Shown piece by piece: positions 31,793 to 44,103 of a stretch of DNA of 64,000 nt. The position numbers and the translations under genes are program-made. This DNA is from Pantoea deleyi. Its GTDB lineage: Bacteria; Pseudomonadota; Gammaproteobacteria; Enterobacterales; Enterobacteriaceae. Below the pieces are notes generated by a model. The model saw only the letters and a list, made by a program, of their open reading frames with translations, searched no databases and was not told where the DNA came from. The number at the start of each line of letters is the position of its first letter. Position 1 is the first letter of the stretch. Location of the stretch: positions 3,472,001 to 3,536,000 of the forward strand of contig NZ_CP071405.1 in the NCBI RefSeq assembly GCF_022647325.1. The letters are read 5' to 3'.

Positions 31793-32422
31793 TTATAGTT
31801 TGCGCCCAGTCGCCACAATGTACACTTCACGTGAACGTGAACGTGAAGCGTCCGGCTTACGAATTTTCACTTTCGTAAACAGGGAGCGAATTTCCCGCAG
31901 GTATTCATCGAAGCCATCTCCCTGAAACACTTTCACTACAAAACTGCCGCCGGGTGCCAGGATATCCCGACACATCTCCAGCGCCAGCTCCACTAAATAC
32001 ATCGACCGGGGAATATCTACGGCAGGTGTACCACTCATATTCGGCGCCATGTCAGACATGACAACCTGAACCTGTTGATCACCAACACGCTCAAGCAGCG
32101 CATTGATCACCGATTCTTCACGAAAATCGCCCTGAAGGAAATCGACACCGACAATTGGATCCATTGGCAGGATATCACAGGCAATAACGCGCCCTTTATT
32201 CCCGATTTGCTGTACCACATATTGCGACCAGCCACCGGGTGCAGCACCCAGATCTACCACGGTCATACCGGGTTTGAAAAGCTTGTCACCCTGTTGTATT
32301 TCATCAAGTTTAAACCAGGCGCGCGAACGCAACCCTTTTTTCTGCGCCTGAAGCACATATTTATCGCTAAAGTGTTCCTGAAGCCAGCGGCTGGAGCTGG
32401 CCGAACGCTTTTTACCCGTCAT
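31793..32422 (-). CDS. rlmE: 23S rRNA (uridine(2552)-2'-O)-methyltransferase RlmE
   Basis: 209 residues, the E. coli length. SAM-dependent heat-shock methyltransferase (FtsJ/RrmJ) of the A-loop. SAM site [15 protein letters not shown]. The K-D-K-E catalytic set lies in [22 protein letters not shown] and SREVYIV. The start [11 protein letters not shown] is conserved; the open frame begins 14 codons earlier. It is followed by ftsH, as in E. coli, and divergent from yhbY. Confidence 0.96.
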   Translation of the reverse strand: MTGKKRSASSSRWLQEHFSDKYVLQAQKKGLRSRAWFKLDEIQQGDKLFKPGMTVVDLGAAPGGWSQYVVQQIGNKGRVIACDILPMDPIVGVDFLQGDFREESVINALLERVGDQQVQVVMSDMAPNMSGTPAVDIPRSMYLVELALEMCRDILAPGGSFVVKVFQGDGFDEYLREIRSLFTKVKIRKPDASRSRSREVYIVATGRKL

Positions 32423-32549
32423 AATATTTCCAACTAAATCGTCATCGTAGCGATAAACCTGCACGCAATGGGTTGCGTCGATTTGGTGATATACCCGAGA
32501 TGGCGGTAGAATGAACCGTTTTCAATCCCTGAGTAAGTAAAATACTACG

Positions 32550-32843
32550 ATGAATCTAAGTACCAAACAAAAACAGCACCTCAAGGGCCTCGCCCATCCG
32601 CTCAAACCTGTCGTTATGCTGGGCGGTAATGGCCTGACTGAAGGCGTGCTGGCCGAAATCGAGCAGGCTCTGTCACATCACGAACTGATCAAGGTAAAAA
32701 TCGCCTCAGAAGATCGTGAAACGAAGCAGCTGATCGTTGAGGCTATCGTGCGTGAGACCGGTGCCAGCAACGTACAGGTGATCGGCAAAACGCTGGTGCT
32801 GTATCGCCCGTCTAAAGAGAGCAAGATTTCTCTGCCACGCTAG
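32550..32843 (+). CDS. yhbY: Ribosome assembly RNA-binding protein YhbY (CRM domain)
   Basis: 97 residues, a stand-alone CRM domain linked to 50S subunit assembly. The RNA-binding loop has the GxxG form in MLGGNGLTEG. LKVKIA-type strand (here LIKVKIASEDRETK) follows. It is divergent from rlmE, and a strong terminator follows the stop. Confidence 0.95.
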   Translation: MNLSTKQKQHLKGLAHPLKPVVMLGGNGLTEGVLAEIEQALSHHELIKVKIASEDRETKQLIVEAIVRETGASNVQVIGKTLVLYRPSKESKISLPR

Positions 32844-32880
32844 GTGGGCAAAGAAAGTGACATGCTCTTACCTCAGATAA

Positions 32881-32902
32881 AAGGCCGCAATGCGGCCTTT
32901 TT
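32881..32902. terminator. Terminator between yhbY and greA
   Basis: AAGGCCGC-aat-GCGGCCTT hairpin followed by a T-run on the plus strand and preceded by A on the left. It serves convergent yhbY and greA. Confidence 0.85.
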
Positions 32903-32949
32903 CCTTTCTTTACATTGTGCTTCAACGCTTTTCAAAGCGTAGCAACATC

Positions 32950-33426
32950 TTAAAGGTATTCCACCTTCAGGATCTCATACTCCACGTCGCCGCCCGGGGT
33001 TTTCACGACGGTCACATCGTCGACTTCTTTGCCCACCAGACCACGCGCCATTGGCGAATTGACCGAAATCAGATTTTGCTTAAAGTCCGCTTCGTCATCG
33101 CCCACGATGCGATAGGTCGCCTCCTCGTCGGTTTCAACGTTGAGCACGGTAACCGTGGCACCAAAGATTACCCGGCCGGTTTTCGGCATCTGCGTCACGT
33201 CGATGACCTGCGCATTGGAGAGTTTGGCTTCAATCTCCTGAATACGGCCTTCACAGAAGCCCTGTTCTTCACGCGCGGCGTGATACTCCGCATTCTCTTT
33301 CAAATCGCCATGTTCGCGTGCTTCAGCGATAGAGGCGATAATGCGCGGACGCTTCACGGTTTTCAGCTCGTTCAGCTCTTCGCGCAATCTCTCAGCGCCT
33401 CTTAACGTCATCGGAATCTGATTCAT
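32950..33426 (-). CDS. greA: Transcription elongation factor GreA
   Basis: 158 residues, the E. coli length. Enters the RNA polymerase secondary channel and stimulates cleavage of backtracked RNA. An N-terminal coiled coil carries the acidic tip ([22 protein letters not shown]). The FKBP-like C-terminal half ends in EVEFEV-type strands ([11 protein letters not shown]). It is divergent from dacB with a leader of about 150 bases. Confidence 0.97.
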   Translation of the reverse strand: MNQIPMTLRGAERLREELNELKTVKRPRIIASIAEAREHGDLKENAEYHAAREEQGFCEGRIQEIEAKLSNAQVIDVTQMPKTGRVIFGATVTVLNVETDEEATYRIVGDDEADFKQNLISVNSPMARGLVGKEVDDVTVVKTPGGDVEYEILKVEYL

Positions 33427-33476
33427 TTAAGCTCCTCGCCATCTTTCCTGTTTTACGATGTCATCCTGACCGGTGA

Positions 33477-33498
33477 CTGCAGAAAAAGCCTTCTGCAG
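33477..33498 (-). promoter_or_regulatory. Hairpin in the greA leader
   Basis: CTGCAGAA and TTCTGCAG form an 8-base perfect stem about 50 bases upstream of the greA start. On the minus strand the loop contains a T-rich tract. In E. coli the greA leader gives rise to short terminated RNAs (GraL); this hairpin may have a comparable role, but that is inference. Confidence 0.4.
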
Positions 33499-33673
33499 CG
33501 CATTAGCCCGTTTTGCAAATAAAAGAAACCTGACCCGGAGATGCTTCCAGGCCAGAAAAGAGTTTTGCAATTTGATACGTATTTTACCCCAGAGTTCCCT
33601 GCGGGTCATCGTTTACTTTGACCCGTCCAGCGACGTAGTATTGACGCCCTCACCTGCCAGTTACCGCGAGATT

Positions 33674-35107
33674 ATGCGATTTTCACGACTTGTTACCGGA
33701 TTAAGCTGCGCATTTATGCTGCAGGCGCACGCAGCGCCAGTTGATGAATACATGCAGTACCTGCCAGACGGCGCCAATCTGGCGTTGATGGTGCAGAAAG
33801 TGGGTGCGTCCACACCGATTATTGATTACCACGGCAAACAGATGGCCCTGCCCGCCAGTACCATGAAAGTGGTCACGGCGCTGGCGGCGTTGCTGGAACT
33901 GGGTGGTGACTACCGTTTTCAGACCACGTTTGAGACCCGCGGTGCCATTATCGATGGCACCCTGAATGGCGACTTAGTGGCGCGTTTCGGCGGCGATCCC
34001 ACCTTAAGCCGTCAGGATCTGCGCAATATGGTGGCGGCACTGAAAAAACAGGGCATCAACCACATCAAAGGCAATCTGGTTGTCGATACCTCGGTCTTTG
34101 CCAGTCACGACATGGCGCCAGGCTGGCCGTGGAACGATATGACCCAGTGCTTCAGCGCCCCGCCGGGCGCGGCTATCGTCGATAAGAACTGCTTCTCGGT
34201 GTCGCTCTACAGTGCGAATACTCCGGGCGAGAACGCCTTCGTGCGCATCGCCTCCTATTATCCGGCCCACATGTACAGCCAGGTCCGCACTATCGGGCGC
34301 AACAGCGGCGAAGGACAGTATTGTGAGCTGGATGTTGTGCCGGGCGAACTGAACCGTTATACCCTGACCGGCTGTATGCGCCAGCGTGCCGAACCCTTAC
34401 CGCTGGCCTTTGCCGTGCAGGATGGCGCGGCCTGGGCGGGTGAGATACTGAAAGCGGAACTGCGCGCATCCGAGATCGACTACAGTGGCCATCTGGTGCG
34501 CCAGACTCAGGTGACTGAGCCGGGCACCGTACTGGCCTCAACGCAGTCCGCGCCGCTGCACACGCTGCTGCACACCATGCTGAAGAAGTCAGACAACATG
34601 ATTGCCGACACCGTATTTCGTACCATCGGCCACCACTACTTCAACGTGCCGGGCACCTTCCGCGCCGGACAGGATGCCGTTCGCCGGATCCTGAAAGCCA
34701 AAGCCAATATCGACATGGGCAACAGCATTCAGGTGGATGGATCCGGGCTGTCGCGCCACGATCTGATTTCGCCGCAGACCATGATGCAGGTTTTGCAGTT
34801 TATTGCGAAGAATGACAATACGCTGGATTACATTTCGATGCTGCCGCTGGCGGGCTACGATGGCACGCTGCAGTACCGTGGCGGGCTGCACGAGGCGGGG
34901 CTGGATGGCAAGGTCTCGGCGAAAACCGGTTCGCTGCAGGGTGTCTATAACCTGGCAGGCTTTATCACGACCTCCAGCGGTGCCCGGGTCGCCTTTGTCC
35001 AGTTCCTCTCCGGCTATGCGGTTCCGCCGGAAGATCAACGGACCCGCCGCATTCCGCTGGTACGATTCGAGAGCCGTCTCTATCGCGACATCAATCAGAA
35101 CAACTGA
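33674..35107 (+). CDS. dacB: D-alanyl-D-alanine carboxypeptidase/endopeptidase DacB (PBP4)
   Basis: 477 residues, the E. coli length. Periplasmic class C low-molecular-mass penicillin-binding protein that trims and cleaves peptidoglycan cross-links. A signal peptide (residues 1-20, ending AHA) precedes the catalytic SxxK (PASTMKV), SDN (KKSDNMIAD) and KTG (AKTGSLQG) motifs. MRFSR at 33674 is the conserved start; the frame is open to 33473. It converges with obgE. Confidence 0.96.
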   Translation: MRFSRLVTGLSCAFMLQAHAAPVDEYMQYLPDGANLALMVQKVGASTPIIDYHGKQMALPASTMKVVTALAALLELGGDYRFQTTFETRGAIIDGTLNGDLVARFGGDPTLSRQDLRNMVAALKKQGINHIKGNLVVDTSVFASHDMAPGWPWNDMTQCFSAPPGAAIVDKNCFSVSLYSANTPGENAFVRIASYYPAHMYSQVRTIGRNSGEGQYCELDVVPGELNRYTLTGCMRQRAEPLPLAFAVQDGAAWAGEILKAELRASEIDYSGHLVRQTQVTEPGTVLASTQSAPLHTLLHTMLKKSDNMIADTVFRTIGHHYFNVPGTFRAGQDAVRRILKAKANIDMGNSIQVDGSGLSRHDLISPQTMMQVLQFIAKNDNTLDYISMLPLAGYDGTLQYRGGLHEAGLDGKVSAKTGSLQGVYNLAGFITTSSGARVAFVQFLSGYAVPPEDQRTRRIPLVRFESRLYRDINQNN

Positions 35108-35197
35108 TCGACAGCGCTGATGCACGCAGCGGGCCACTGACCTGCTGCGTTTTTTTCGCGCGATTGGCGTGCGCTGATAAGCGGCCCCGAAAACAAC

Positions 35198-35227
35198 GAA
35201 GCCCCCTTCCAGCTGAAAGGGGGCTTC
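35198..35227. terminator. Bidirectional terminator between dacB and obgE
   Basis: GAAGCCCCCTT and AAGGGGGCTTC form an 11-base stem about 90 bases after dacB and 27 bases after obgE on the other strand. T-tracts are weak on both sides. Confidence 0.65.
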
Positions 35228-35253
35228 GGGTATCACGTTATGCTGCGGTCAGA

Positions 35254-36438
<1,185 letters not shown>

Positions 36439-36600
36439 TCACACAATCGCCTGCAGCACTCTGCAGACGGGTCCGCCAGGGTCTTCTGCGCTGACCAGCG
36501 GCGGATAAATCAGAATTGGCTTTCGCCAGAGCGTACATAAAGTGTACAGCAAACTTTTGTGATGCGTTGCGTTACCGCAACAGAGCGCAGAATGTAAAAA

Positions 36601-36621
36601 GCCCCGCAGGAGCTGCGGGGC
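36601..36621 (-). terminator. Terminator after rpmA
   Basis: GCCCCGCAG-gag-CTGCGGGGC stem, followed on the minus strand by five T. It lies about 45 bases after the rpmA stop and separates it from obgE. Confidence 0.85.
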
Positions 36622-36667
36622 CTTTAATTCGTGCGTTCAGACGTTAAACGTCTGCGTCACGACAACC

Positions 36668-36928
<261 letters not shown>

Positions 36929-36940
36929 TCAGATCTCCTC

Positions 36941-37252
36941 TTACGCCGTGATACCAGTGATTTTCACATCAGTGAACCACTGGCGATGGCCAGCTTGCTT
37001 ACGGTAGTGCTTACGACGACGAAACTTAACGATCTTAATTTTCTCGCCACGACCGTGAGCAACAACTTCTGCCTTGATCATACCGCCTGAAACCAGTGGC
37101 GCGCCGATTTTCACGTCTTCGCCATTAGCAATCATCAGAACCTGGTCGAACTCGATGGTTTCACCGGTTGCGATGTCCAGCTTTTCCAGGCGAACGGTCT
37201 GACCTTCGCTTACTCGGTGTTGTTTACCACCACTTTGGAAAACCGCGTACAT
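36941..37252 (-). CDS. rplU: 50S ribosomal protein L21
   Basis: 103 residues, the E. coli length; binds 23S rRNA with L20. Typical start [14 protein letters not shown] and core [19 protein letters not shown]. First gene of the rplU-rpmA operon, with a good promoter 74 bases upstream. It is divergent from ispB. Confidence 0.98.
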   Translation of the reverse strand: MYAVFQSGGKQHRVSEGQTVRLEKLDIATGETIEFDQVLMIANGEDVKIGAPLVSGGMIKAEVVAHGRGEKIKIVKFRRRKHYRKQAGHRQWFTDVKITGITA

Positions 37253-37325
37253 ATAAAACTCCGCTTCTGCGCTTGCCTTTTTTAGTTCATCAGGCGGCGC
37301 GCTAAATATTCACAATAGGGCGCGA

Positions 37326-37354
37326 ATTCTACGCAAAACTCCAGAAGAAGACAA
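37326..37354 (-). promoter_or_regulatory. Sigma-70-type promoter for rplU-rpmA
   Basis: On the minus strand, TTGTCT (37349-37354), a 17-base spacer and TAGAAT (37326-37331): five of six -10 positions and optimal spacing. A GC-rich discriminator (TCGCGCCC) follows, typical of stringently controlled ribosomal-protein promoters. Confidence 0.7.
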
Positions 37355-37510
37355 GAGCACTTTGCACACTCTTGCAGAAAAAAAACACAGGGTAAATGCA
37401 ACCGTTTCTCAGCCACAAAATTCAAGTACAATCAGTAACAGATTACCTGAACGCTGGCTGGGTAAACCACTTACCATGGCAGAGATAACGAGTCATAGCT
37501 GAAAAGACGA

Positions 37511-38482
37511 ATGAACTTAGAACAGATTAATGAATTAACCGCACAGGATATGGCTGCCGTTAACCAGACCATCCTCGACCAGCTGAATTCAGATGTCTCG
37601 CTCATCAACCAGTTGGGCTACTACATCATCAGTGGTGGAGGCAAGCGTATCCGTCCCATGATTGCCGTGCTATCCGCACGCGCCATGGGCTACAAGGGCG
37701 ATCTGCACGTGACCAATGCGGCGCTGATCGAATTTATCCACACCGCCACGCTGCTGCATGACGATGTCGTGGATGAATCCGATATGCGTCGTGGCAAAGC
37801 GACCGCGAACGCGGCGTTTGGCAATGCGGCAAGCGTGCTGGTCGGTGACTTTATTTACACCCGCGCCTTCCAGATGATGACCAGCATGGGGTCGCTGCGT
37901 ATCCTGGCGCTGATGTCCGAAGCGGTAAACGTGATCGCTGAGGGCGAAGTCCTGCAGCTGATGAACGTGAACGACCCGGATATCACCGAAGAGAGCTACA
38001 TGCGCGTCATCTACAGCAAGACCGCGCGCCTGTTTGAAGCGGCCTCCCAGGCCTCTGCGATCCTGGCTGACGCCACCCCGGAAGCGGAAAAAGCCCTGCA
38101 GGATTATGGGCGCTATCTGGGTACCGCTTTCCAGTTAATCGACGATTTACTGGATTACAGCGCAGACGGCGAGACGCTCGGTAAAAACACCGGCGATGAC
38201 CTGAGCGAAGGCAAACCGACACTGCCTCTGCTGCATGCAATGCAGCACGGCACGCCTGAGCAGGCGAAGATGATCCGGGAAGCGATCGAACAGGGCAATG
38301 GCCGTCATCTGCTGGAGCCGGTGCTGGAGGCGATGCACCAGTGCGGGTCGCTGGAGTGGACGCGCAGCCGCGCCGAGCAGGAGGCGGATAAAGCCATTGA
38401 GGCGTTGCGTATCCTGCCTGAATCCCCCTGGCGCAGCGCGCTGGAGTCGCTGGCACACATGTCCGTGCAGCGCGACTTTTAA
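37511..38482 (+). CDS. ispB: Octaprenyl diphosphate synthase IspB
   Basis: 323 residues, the E. coli length. Makes the C40 side chain of ubiquinone and menaquinone. First Asp-rich motif LLHDDVVDESDMRRG and second LIDDLLDYSAD bind Mg-diphosphate. The GGGKRIRPM motif near the N-terminus binds IPP. It supplies the quinone pathway that also uses UbiTUV. A terminator follows at once. Confidence 0.97.
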   Translation: MNLEQINELTAQDMAAVNQTILDQLNSDVSLINQLGYYIISGGGKRIRPMIAVLSARAMGYKGDLHVTNAALIEFIHTATLLHDDVVDESDMRRGKATANAAFGNAASVLVGDFIYTRAFQMMTSMGSLRILALMSEAVNVIAEGEVLQLMNVNDPDITEESYMRVIYSKTARLFEAASQASAILADATPEAEKALQDYGRYLGTAFQLIDDLLDYSADGETLGKNTGDDLSEGKPTLPLLHAMQHGTPEQAKMIREAIEQGNGRHLLEPVLEAMHQCGSLEWTRSRAEQEADKAIEALRILPESPWRSALESLAHMSVQRDF

Positions 38483-38490
38483 TCCTCTGA

Positions 38491-38513
38491 CGGAGCCGCC
38501 CGGCTCCGTTTTT
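38491..38513 (+). terminator. ispB terminator
   Basis: CGGAGCC-gcc-CGGCTCCG stem followed by five T, 8 bases after the ispB stop. Confidence 0.85.
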
Positions 38514-38716
38514 ATTGCCCTTCTCCCACTTTTCTCTGTTACCGCTCTGCGGTTGCATCCCTTTTGCGCACGGCCACACAGACCGGACAGCGGAGGCAAA
38601 TATTACTGGAAACTACCGGAAATTATTTGCTATAAAAAAGTCATATTTCCAGATAACAGGAAAAGCCATCCGGCGTACTGCCGGATGGCGTCATGACAGG
38701 GAAAAGGAGACAGGTT

Positions 38717-39001
38717 ATGCAAAAACGAAAGGAAGACTGGCATCCGGCTGATGTTATCGCGGCGCTGCATAAGCGGGGAATGACGCTGGCGGCGCTGTCC
38801 CGCGCAGCCGGCCTGAGTTCATCCACGCTGGCGAATGCGCTGACGCGCCCCTGGCCCAAGGGAGAATGGCTGATCGCCGACGCGATCAACGTCCATCCCG
38901 GCGAGATCTGGCCCAGCCGCTATTACGATCCGGAGACCCACTGCCTGCTGGATCGCAAAAAACGTATCCGGACGCCTGTCGATCGTTCCGGCAGCGTCTG
39001 A
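38717..39001 (+). CDS. sfsB: Ner-like DNA-binding regulator SfsB (Nlp)
   Basis: 94 residues; E. coli SfsB has 92. Small helix-turn-helix protein related to Mu phage Ner. Signature DWHPADVIAALHKRG, then LSSSTLANALTRPWPKGEWLIADAI, ending IWPSRYYDP. In E. coli it is linked to maltose-gene activation; targets here are unknown. AAGGAGA lies 7 bases before the ATG. It sits between ispB and murA, as in E. coli, and converges with murA. Confidence 0.92.
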   Translation: MQKRKEDWHPADVIAALHKRGMTLAALSRAAGLSSSTLANALTRPWPKGEWLIADAINVHPGEIWPSRYYDPETHCLLDRKKRIRTPVDRSGSV

Positions 39002-39031
39002 GATCCCTGACGATCCTCAGGCGAAAAAAAA

Positions 39032-39049
39032 CCAGCCCCGGAGGGCTGG
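39032..39049 (-). terminator. Terminator between sfsB and murA
   Basis: CCAGCCC-cgga-GGGCTGG stem with a run of A on the left (T-run for minus-strand murA) and a short T-tract on the right. Confidence 0.8.
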
Positions 39050-39070
39050 CTCTTCAGCGTTTCAGCGGGA

Positions 39071-40345
<1,275 letters not shown>

Positions 40346-40396
40346 TTAACTAGCTAAAGATTGGACTCGCTGACCGCGAGTTCACCCCGCCGGGGA

Positions 40397-40654
40397 TCAG
40401 AAACCGTTGAGTTTACGGTCACGCGCCCATTCAGCGGGAGTATAGGTTTTGATAGAGACAGCATGCATGCGGTTATCGGCGATGAATTCCATCAGCGGCG
40501 CATAGACAGCCTGCTGTTTTTTCACGCGGCTCAGCTCACCAAACAGTTCGCCAACGGCGATGACCTGAAAATGGCTGCCGTCATTGCTCATCACATGCAC
40601 TTCGTCTAAAGGCAGTGCTGCCATCAGCACGGCCTGAATTTCACTGTTTTCCAT
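40397..40654 (-). CDS. ibaG: BolA family protein IbaG
   Basis: 85 residues; formerly YrbA. BolA-fold partner of monothiol glutaredoxin Grx4 in Fe-S trafficking, induced by acid. Conserved [35 protein letters not shown]; the His in the C-terminal part is the usual cluster ligand. It lies between the mla operon and murA. Confidence 0.94.
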   Translation of the reverse strand: MENSEIQAVLMAALPLDEVHVMSNDGSHFQVIAVGELFGELSRVKKQQAVYAPLMEFIADNRMHAVSIKTYTPAEWARDRKLNGF

Positions 40655-40725
40655 TGGTCTTAACTTCGCTTAATAATAATAAGGCTGACATAGTAGAGGA
40701 AAGCGGCTGACTCTTAAATACGCAA

Positions 40726-40750
40726 AAGCCCCTGTCAAAAACAGGGGCTT
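40726..40750 (-). terminator. Terminator of the mla operon
   Basis: AAGCCCCTGT and ACAGGGGCTT arms with a 5-base loop, 17 bases after the mlaB stop; a short A-run gives T on the minus strand. Confidence 0.8.
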
Positions 40751-40767
40751 AGCATAACAGGCGGAAA

Positions 40768-41073
40768 TCAGGCGCTTTTATCCGCAGAAACAATAATCTG
40801 TTGCAGATTGTAAAGCGTAATCAGCGACTGCAGTTTGTCGCTGATGCCCGTAAAGCGTGGCGTAATCCCCTGGGCACGCGCAATTTCCCGCAGGTGCACC
40901 AGCAGAGCCAGCCCGGAGGAGTCAACGCGATCCAGCGCCGCAACGTCGATGGTGTCGACATCCCGGATCAGGGTCTCACGCTGCTGCCAGAGCCCCATCA
41001 GCGTGTCGCGATCCAGTTCGCCTTTCAGCAGCAGCGTGCTGGCTTCCCGCTCCCAGCGTAACGATTCGTGCAT
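40768..41073 (-). CDS. mlaB: STAS-domain protein MlaB of the phospholipid ABC transporter
   Basis: 101 residues. Cytoplasmic STAS protein that binds the ATPase MlaF and stabilises the MlaFEDB complex. Core: LKGELDRDTLMGLW and DVAALDRVDSSGLALLVHL, the latter holding the Asp-Ser of the STAS loop. It overlaps mlaC by one base (TAATG). Sequence is more diverged from E. coli than its neighbours. Confidence 0.9.
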   Translation of the reverse strand: MHESLRWEREASTLLLKGELDRDTLMGLWQQRETLIRDVDTIDVAALDRVDSSGLALLVHLREIARAQGITPRFTGISDKLQSLITLYNLQQIIVSADKSA

Positions 41074-41708
41074 TATTGTTGTTTATCCAGCGTGATAGGC
41101 TGAGCGGCAGAGGATTTCAGCTGCGCCGTCAGACCATCAATACCTTTGGTGCGCAACAGGTCGCTCCACTCATTCTGCTTGGTGGTGATCATGCTGACGC
41201 CTTCGGCGATCATGTCATACGCCTGCCAGTTTCCGCTCTGGCTGTTTTTACGCCACTGGAAGTCGAGGCGAACCGGCGGACGGCCGTTAGGATCGATGAT
41301 GGAGACGCGGATGGCGACAATGTTGGCATCGCCCAGCGGCTGTTCAGGCTGCACCTGATAGCTCTGCCCGTTGTAGAGGGCCAGAGCCTGACCGTAAGCC
41401 TGCGCCAGATAGTCCGCAAAGGCGCTGAAATAGGCTTCACGCTGAGCCGGTGTGGAGTCACGGTAGTAGCGACCCAGCACTAACGCGCCGGCATATTTGA
41501 TCTGCACATAGGGCAGCAGTTCCTGACGGACAATCTCACGCAGATAGTTAGGGTTCTGCTTAATTTTCGGCTGCTCGTTCTTCAGACGGGTAAAGGTTTT
41601 CTCCGCCGCCTGGTTCATCAGTTTGTAAGGATTGCTCTGGTCAGCGGCGGTTGCCGTCAGCGGCACGGCCACCACCAGCATGGCAATCATCAGTAAACGT
41701 TTAAACAT
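41073..41708 (-). CDS. mlaC: Periplasmic phospholipid-binding protein MlaC
   Basis: 211 residues, the E. coli length. Ferries phospholipid between the MlaA-porin complex in the outer membrane and MlaFEDB. The signal peptide ends near [10 protein letters not shown] (residues 1-21). Conserved [28 protein letters not shown]. Part of the mlaFEDCB operon. Confidence 0.95.
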   Translation of the reverse strand: MFKRLLMIAMLVVAVPLTATAADQSNPYKLMNQAAEKTFTRLKNEQPKIKQNPNYLREIVRQELLPYVQIKYAGALVLGRYYRDSTPAQREAYFSAFADYLAQAYGQALALYNGQSYQVQPEQPLGDANIVAIRVSIIDPNGRPPVRLDFQWRKNSQSGNWQAYDMIAEGVSMITTKQNEWSDLLRTKGIDGLTAQLKSSAAQPITLDKQQ

Positions 41709-41723
41709 GGTATACCCTCTTCT

Positions 41724-42269
41724 TTAAGGTTGAGCCGGTGCCGCAGGCGCAGCACTGCTGCCTTCCTGCGCATCCTTGTTGTCGCTGTTTTGCTTGTTAT
41801 CGCCGCTCTTATAAAGGAACTGGCCGATCAAATCTTCAAGCACCATGGCTGATTTCGTATCGCGCAGCGTATCGCCATCTTTCAGCATCGCCGAGCCCAG
41901 CTCAGGATCGTCAAATCCTAAGTTGAGCGACAGGAACTGCTCACCCAGCAGGCCCTGGGTGCGGATCGCCAGCGAGCTGGTATCGGAAATTTTATCGGCA
42001 TACTGATCGCTGATGTCCATGGTCACCCGTGGCAGCAGCGTTTTTGGCTCCAGTTCGATGTCCGTCACCCGGCCAATCACGACGCCGCCGATTTTCACCG
42101 GCGAACTCACTTTCAGGCCGCCGATGTTGTCGAAGGTCGCGTAGAGTTTCCACGTCGGCTCGGTGCCCATCGACTTCAGATCGGCGACGCGCAGACAGAG
42201 AAACAGTGCGGCGATCAACGCCATGATCATAAAAATGCCAACCCAGATTTCGCTTTTTTTGCTTTGCAT
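41724..42269 (-). CDS. mlaD: MCE-domain protein MlaD of the phospholipid ABC transporter
   Basis: 181 residues. Single membrane helix (residues 7-27) and one periplasmic MCE domain that forms a hexameric ring on MlaE. TLYATFDNIGGLK-type segment (LYATFDNIGGLKVSSPVKIGGVVIGRV) is the MCE core. The tail is Ser/Ala/Pro-rich. MQSKKSEIWVG at 42269 is the E. coli-like start; an upstream frame start adds five residues. Confidence 0.94.
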   Translation of the reverse strand: MQSKKSEIWVGIFMIMALIAALFLCLRVADLKSMGTEPTWKLYATFDNIGGLKVSSPVKIGGVVIGRVTDIELEPKTLLPRVTMDISDQYADKISDTSSLAIRTQGLLGEQFLSLNLGFDDPELGSAMLKDGDTLRDTKSAMVLEDLIGQFLYKSGDNKQNSDNKDAQEGSSAAPAAPAQP

Positions 42270-42273
42270 TGCA

Positions 42274-43056
42274 TCAATTCCCAAACATCAGTGCTGTCAG
42301 CACAAAATCCAACCCGAGCACCGCCAGTGAAGCATGTACTACGGTACGCGTCGTCGCGCGACTGATCCCTTCAGAAGTGGGAATCGCGTCATAGCCATTA
42401 AAGAGGGCAATCCAGGTCACCGTGACGGCAAATACGGCGCTTTTGATAATGCAGTTAACCACGTCAGTCCGGAAATCGACCGCGTTCTGCATGGCTGACC
42501 AGAAGAAGCCCGGATCAATGCCCTTCCAGCTCACGCCCACCAGCGCGCCCCCCGCGATACCGACGGCGGTAAAGATCAGAGCCAGCAGCGGCATGCTGAT
42601 AAATCCCGCCCAGAAGCGTGGCGAGACGACGCGGCGCAGCGGATCCACCGCCATCATCTCCATGCTGGAGAGCTGCTCGGTCGCTTTCATCAGGCCGATT
42701 TCGGCCGTCAGCGCCGATCCCGCCCGTCCGGCAAACAGCAGCGCGGTTACCACCGGCCCCAGCTCGCGCAGCAGCGACAGCGCCACCAGCATCCCCAGAC
42801 TGGTTTCGGCCCCGTAGGTGGTCAGCACCAGGTACCCCTGCAGGCCGAGCACCATGCCAATAAACAGGCCCGAGACCACAATAATCAGTAACGACAACAC
42901 GCCTACGCTATAGAGCTGCTTAACCAGTAGCGGCGCATGTTTACGGAACGCCGGTTTGCCGACCAGCGCGTGAAACAGCATTAAGCCTGCGCGTCCAAAA
43001 CTGGCGCACGTTTCAATTCCCTGACGACCAAACGACGCCAGCGCCTTCAAGACCAT
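42274..43056 (-). CDS. mlaE: Permease MlaE of the phospholipid ABC transporter
   Basis: 260 residues, the E. coli length. Polytopic inner-membrane subunit with about five hydrophobic segments (for example [22 protein letters not shown] and [20 protein letters not shown]). [31 protein letters not shown] is the coupling region to MlaF. Four bases separate it from mlaD and from mlaF. Confidence 0.95.
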   Translation of the reverse strand: MVLKALASFGRQGIETCASFGRAGLMLFHALVGKPAFRKHAPLLVKQLYSVGVLSLLIIVVSGLFIGMVLGLQGYLVLTTYGAETSLGMLVALSLLRELGPVVTALLFAGRAGSALTAEIGLMKATEQLSSMEMMAVDPLRRVVSPRFWAGFISMPLLALIFTAVGIAGGALVGVSWKGIDPGFFWSAMQNAVDFRTDVVNCIIKSAVFAVTVTWIALFNGYDAIPTSEGISRATTRTVVHASLAVLGLDFVLTALMFGN

Positions 43057-43060
43057 CTGT

Positions 43061-43876
43061 TTAATTACTCCCTGAGCCGGTTAACTCTGCGAGATAGTCG
43101 CCGGCAGGAAAACGGAAGGGAACCGGACCATCCGCATCGCCATCGATAAACTGGCGAACTCGCGGGTCGTTATTCTCACGCAGTGCGGGCGTGGTGCCCT
43201 GTGCGATAATTTTTTGTCCGGCCACGATATAGGCGTAGTCCGCGATACTCAGTACTTCCGGTACGTCGTGCGAGACCACAATGCAGGTCAGGCCCAGCGC
43301 ATGGTTCAGTTCATCGATAAGCTTAACCAGCACGCCCATGGTGATGGGATCCTGACCGACGAAAGGCTCGTCGAACATGATCAGTTCCGGCTCAAGCGCG
43401 ATAGCACGCGCCAGTGCCACACGACGCGCCATGCCGCCCGACAGCTCAGCCGGTTTCAGCTGCGCGGCGCCACGCAGGCCCACCGCCTCCAGCTTCATCA
43501 GCACGGTGCTGTGCAGCAGCGGCGCAGGGAGCTGCGTATGCTCACGCAGAGGCCAGGCCACATTTTCATAGACCGTCAGGTCCGTGAACAGCGCGCCGGA
43601 CTGGAACAGCATGCTCATTTTCTTGCGCGCTTCATACAATTTAGCGCGGGATAATGACGGAATGTTTTCGCCACGAAACAGGATTTCACCCTGGGTCGGC
43701 TGAAGCTGCCCCCCAATCAAGCGTAGCAGAGTGGTTTTTCCTATCCCCGATGGCCCCATAATCGCCGTCACTTTGCCTTTTGGCACGGTCAGCGAAATGT
43801 CATCGAAGATTGTGCGATCTCCGCGCGAAAAACTCACGCCACGAACCTCAACCAGATTCGTTTGCTGCTGGATCAT
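43061..43876 (-). CDS. mlaF: ATPase MlaF of the phospholipid ABC transporter
   Basis: 271 residues. Walker [13 protein letters not shown] signature [14 protein letters not shown], Walker [10 protein letters not shown] and the switch His in VSHD. First gene of mlaFEDCB, which keeps the outer leaflet of the outer membrane free of phospholipid. ATG at 43876 follows GAGG at 5-6 bases; a GTG two codons upstream overlaps the ribosome-binding site. It is divergent from yrbG. Confidence 0.95.
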   Translation of the reverse strand: MIQQQTNLVEVRGVSFSRGDRTIFDDISLTVPKGKVTAIMGPSGIGKTTLLRLIGGQLQPTQGEILFRGENIPSLSRAKLYEARKKMSMLFQSGALFTDLTVYENVAWPLREHTQLPAPLLHSTVLMKLEAVGLRGAAQLKPAELSGGMARRVALARAIALEPELIMFDEPFVGQDPITMGVLVKLIDELNHALGLTCIVVSHDVPEVLSIADYAYIVAGQKIIAQGTTPALRENNDPRVRQFIDGDADGPVPFRFPAGDYLAELTGSGSN

Positions 43877-44103
43877 TGTCACCTCTTGTCAGGATCGGGC
43901 GTAAACATGGGGTACGATGGTAGCCTGTTCGGTCATGATTCACGATAGCTTTACAGAAACTTACCGCTAAGATTTGCCGAAAATGGTCATTAAATTTACT
44001 TTTGCCGTTCAGACGGTCAAAATCAGCGCCTGTCTCGCCAAACAGAACCGTAAACCGGTCGGGAAAGGCATTGCCGGCCCGGGTTTTAATGCAAGGATTT
44101 TTC

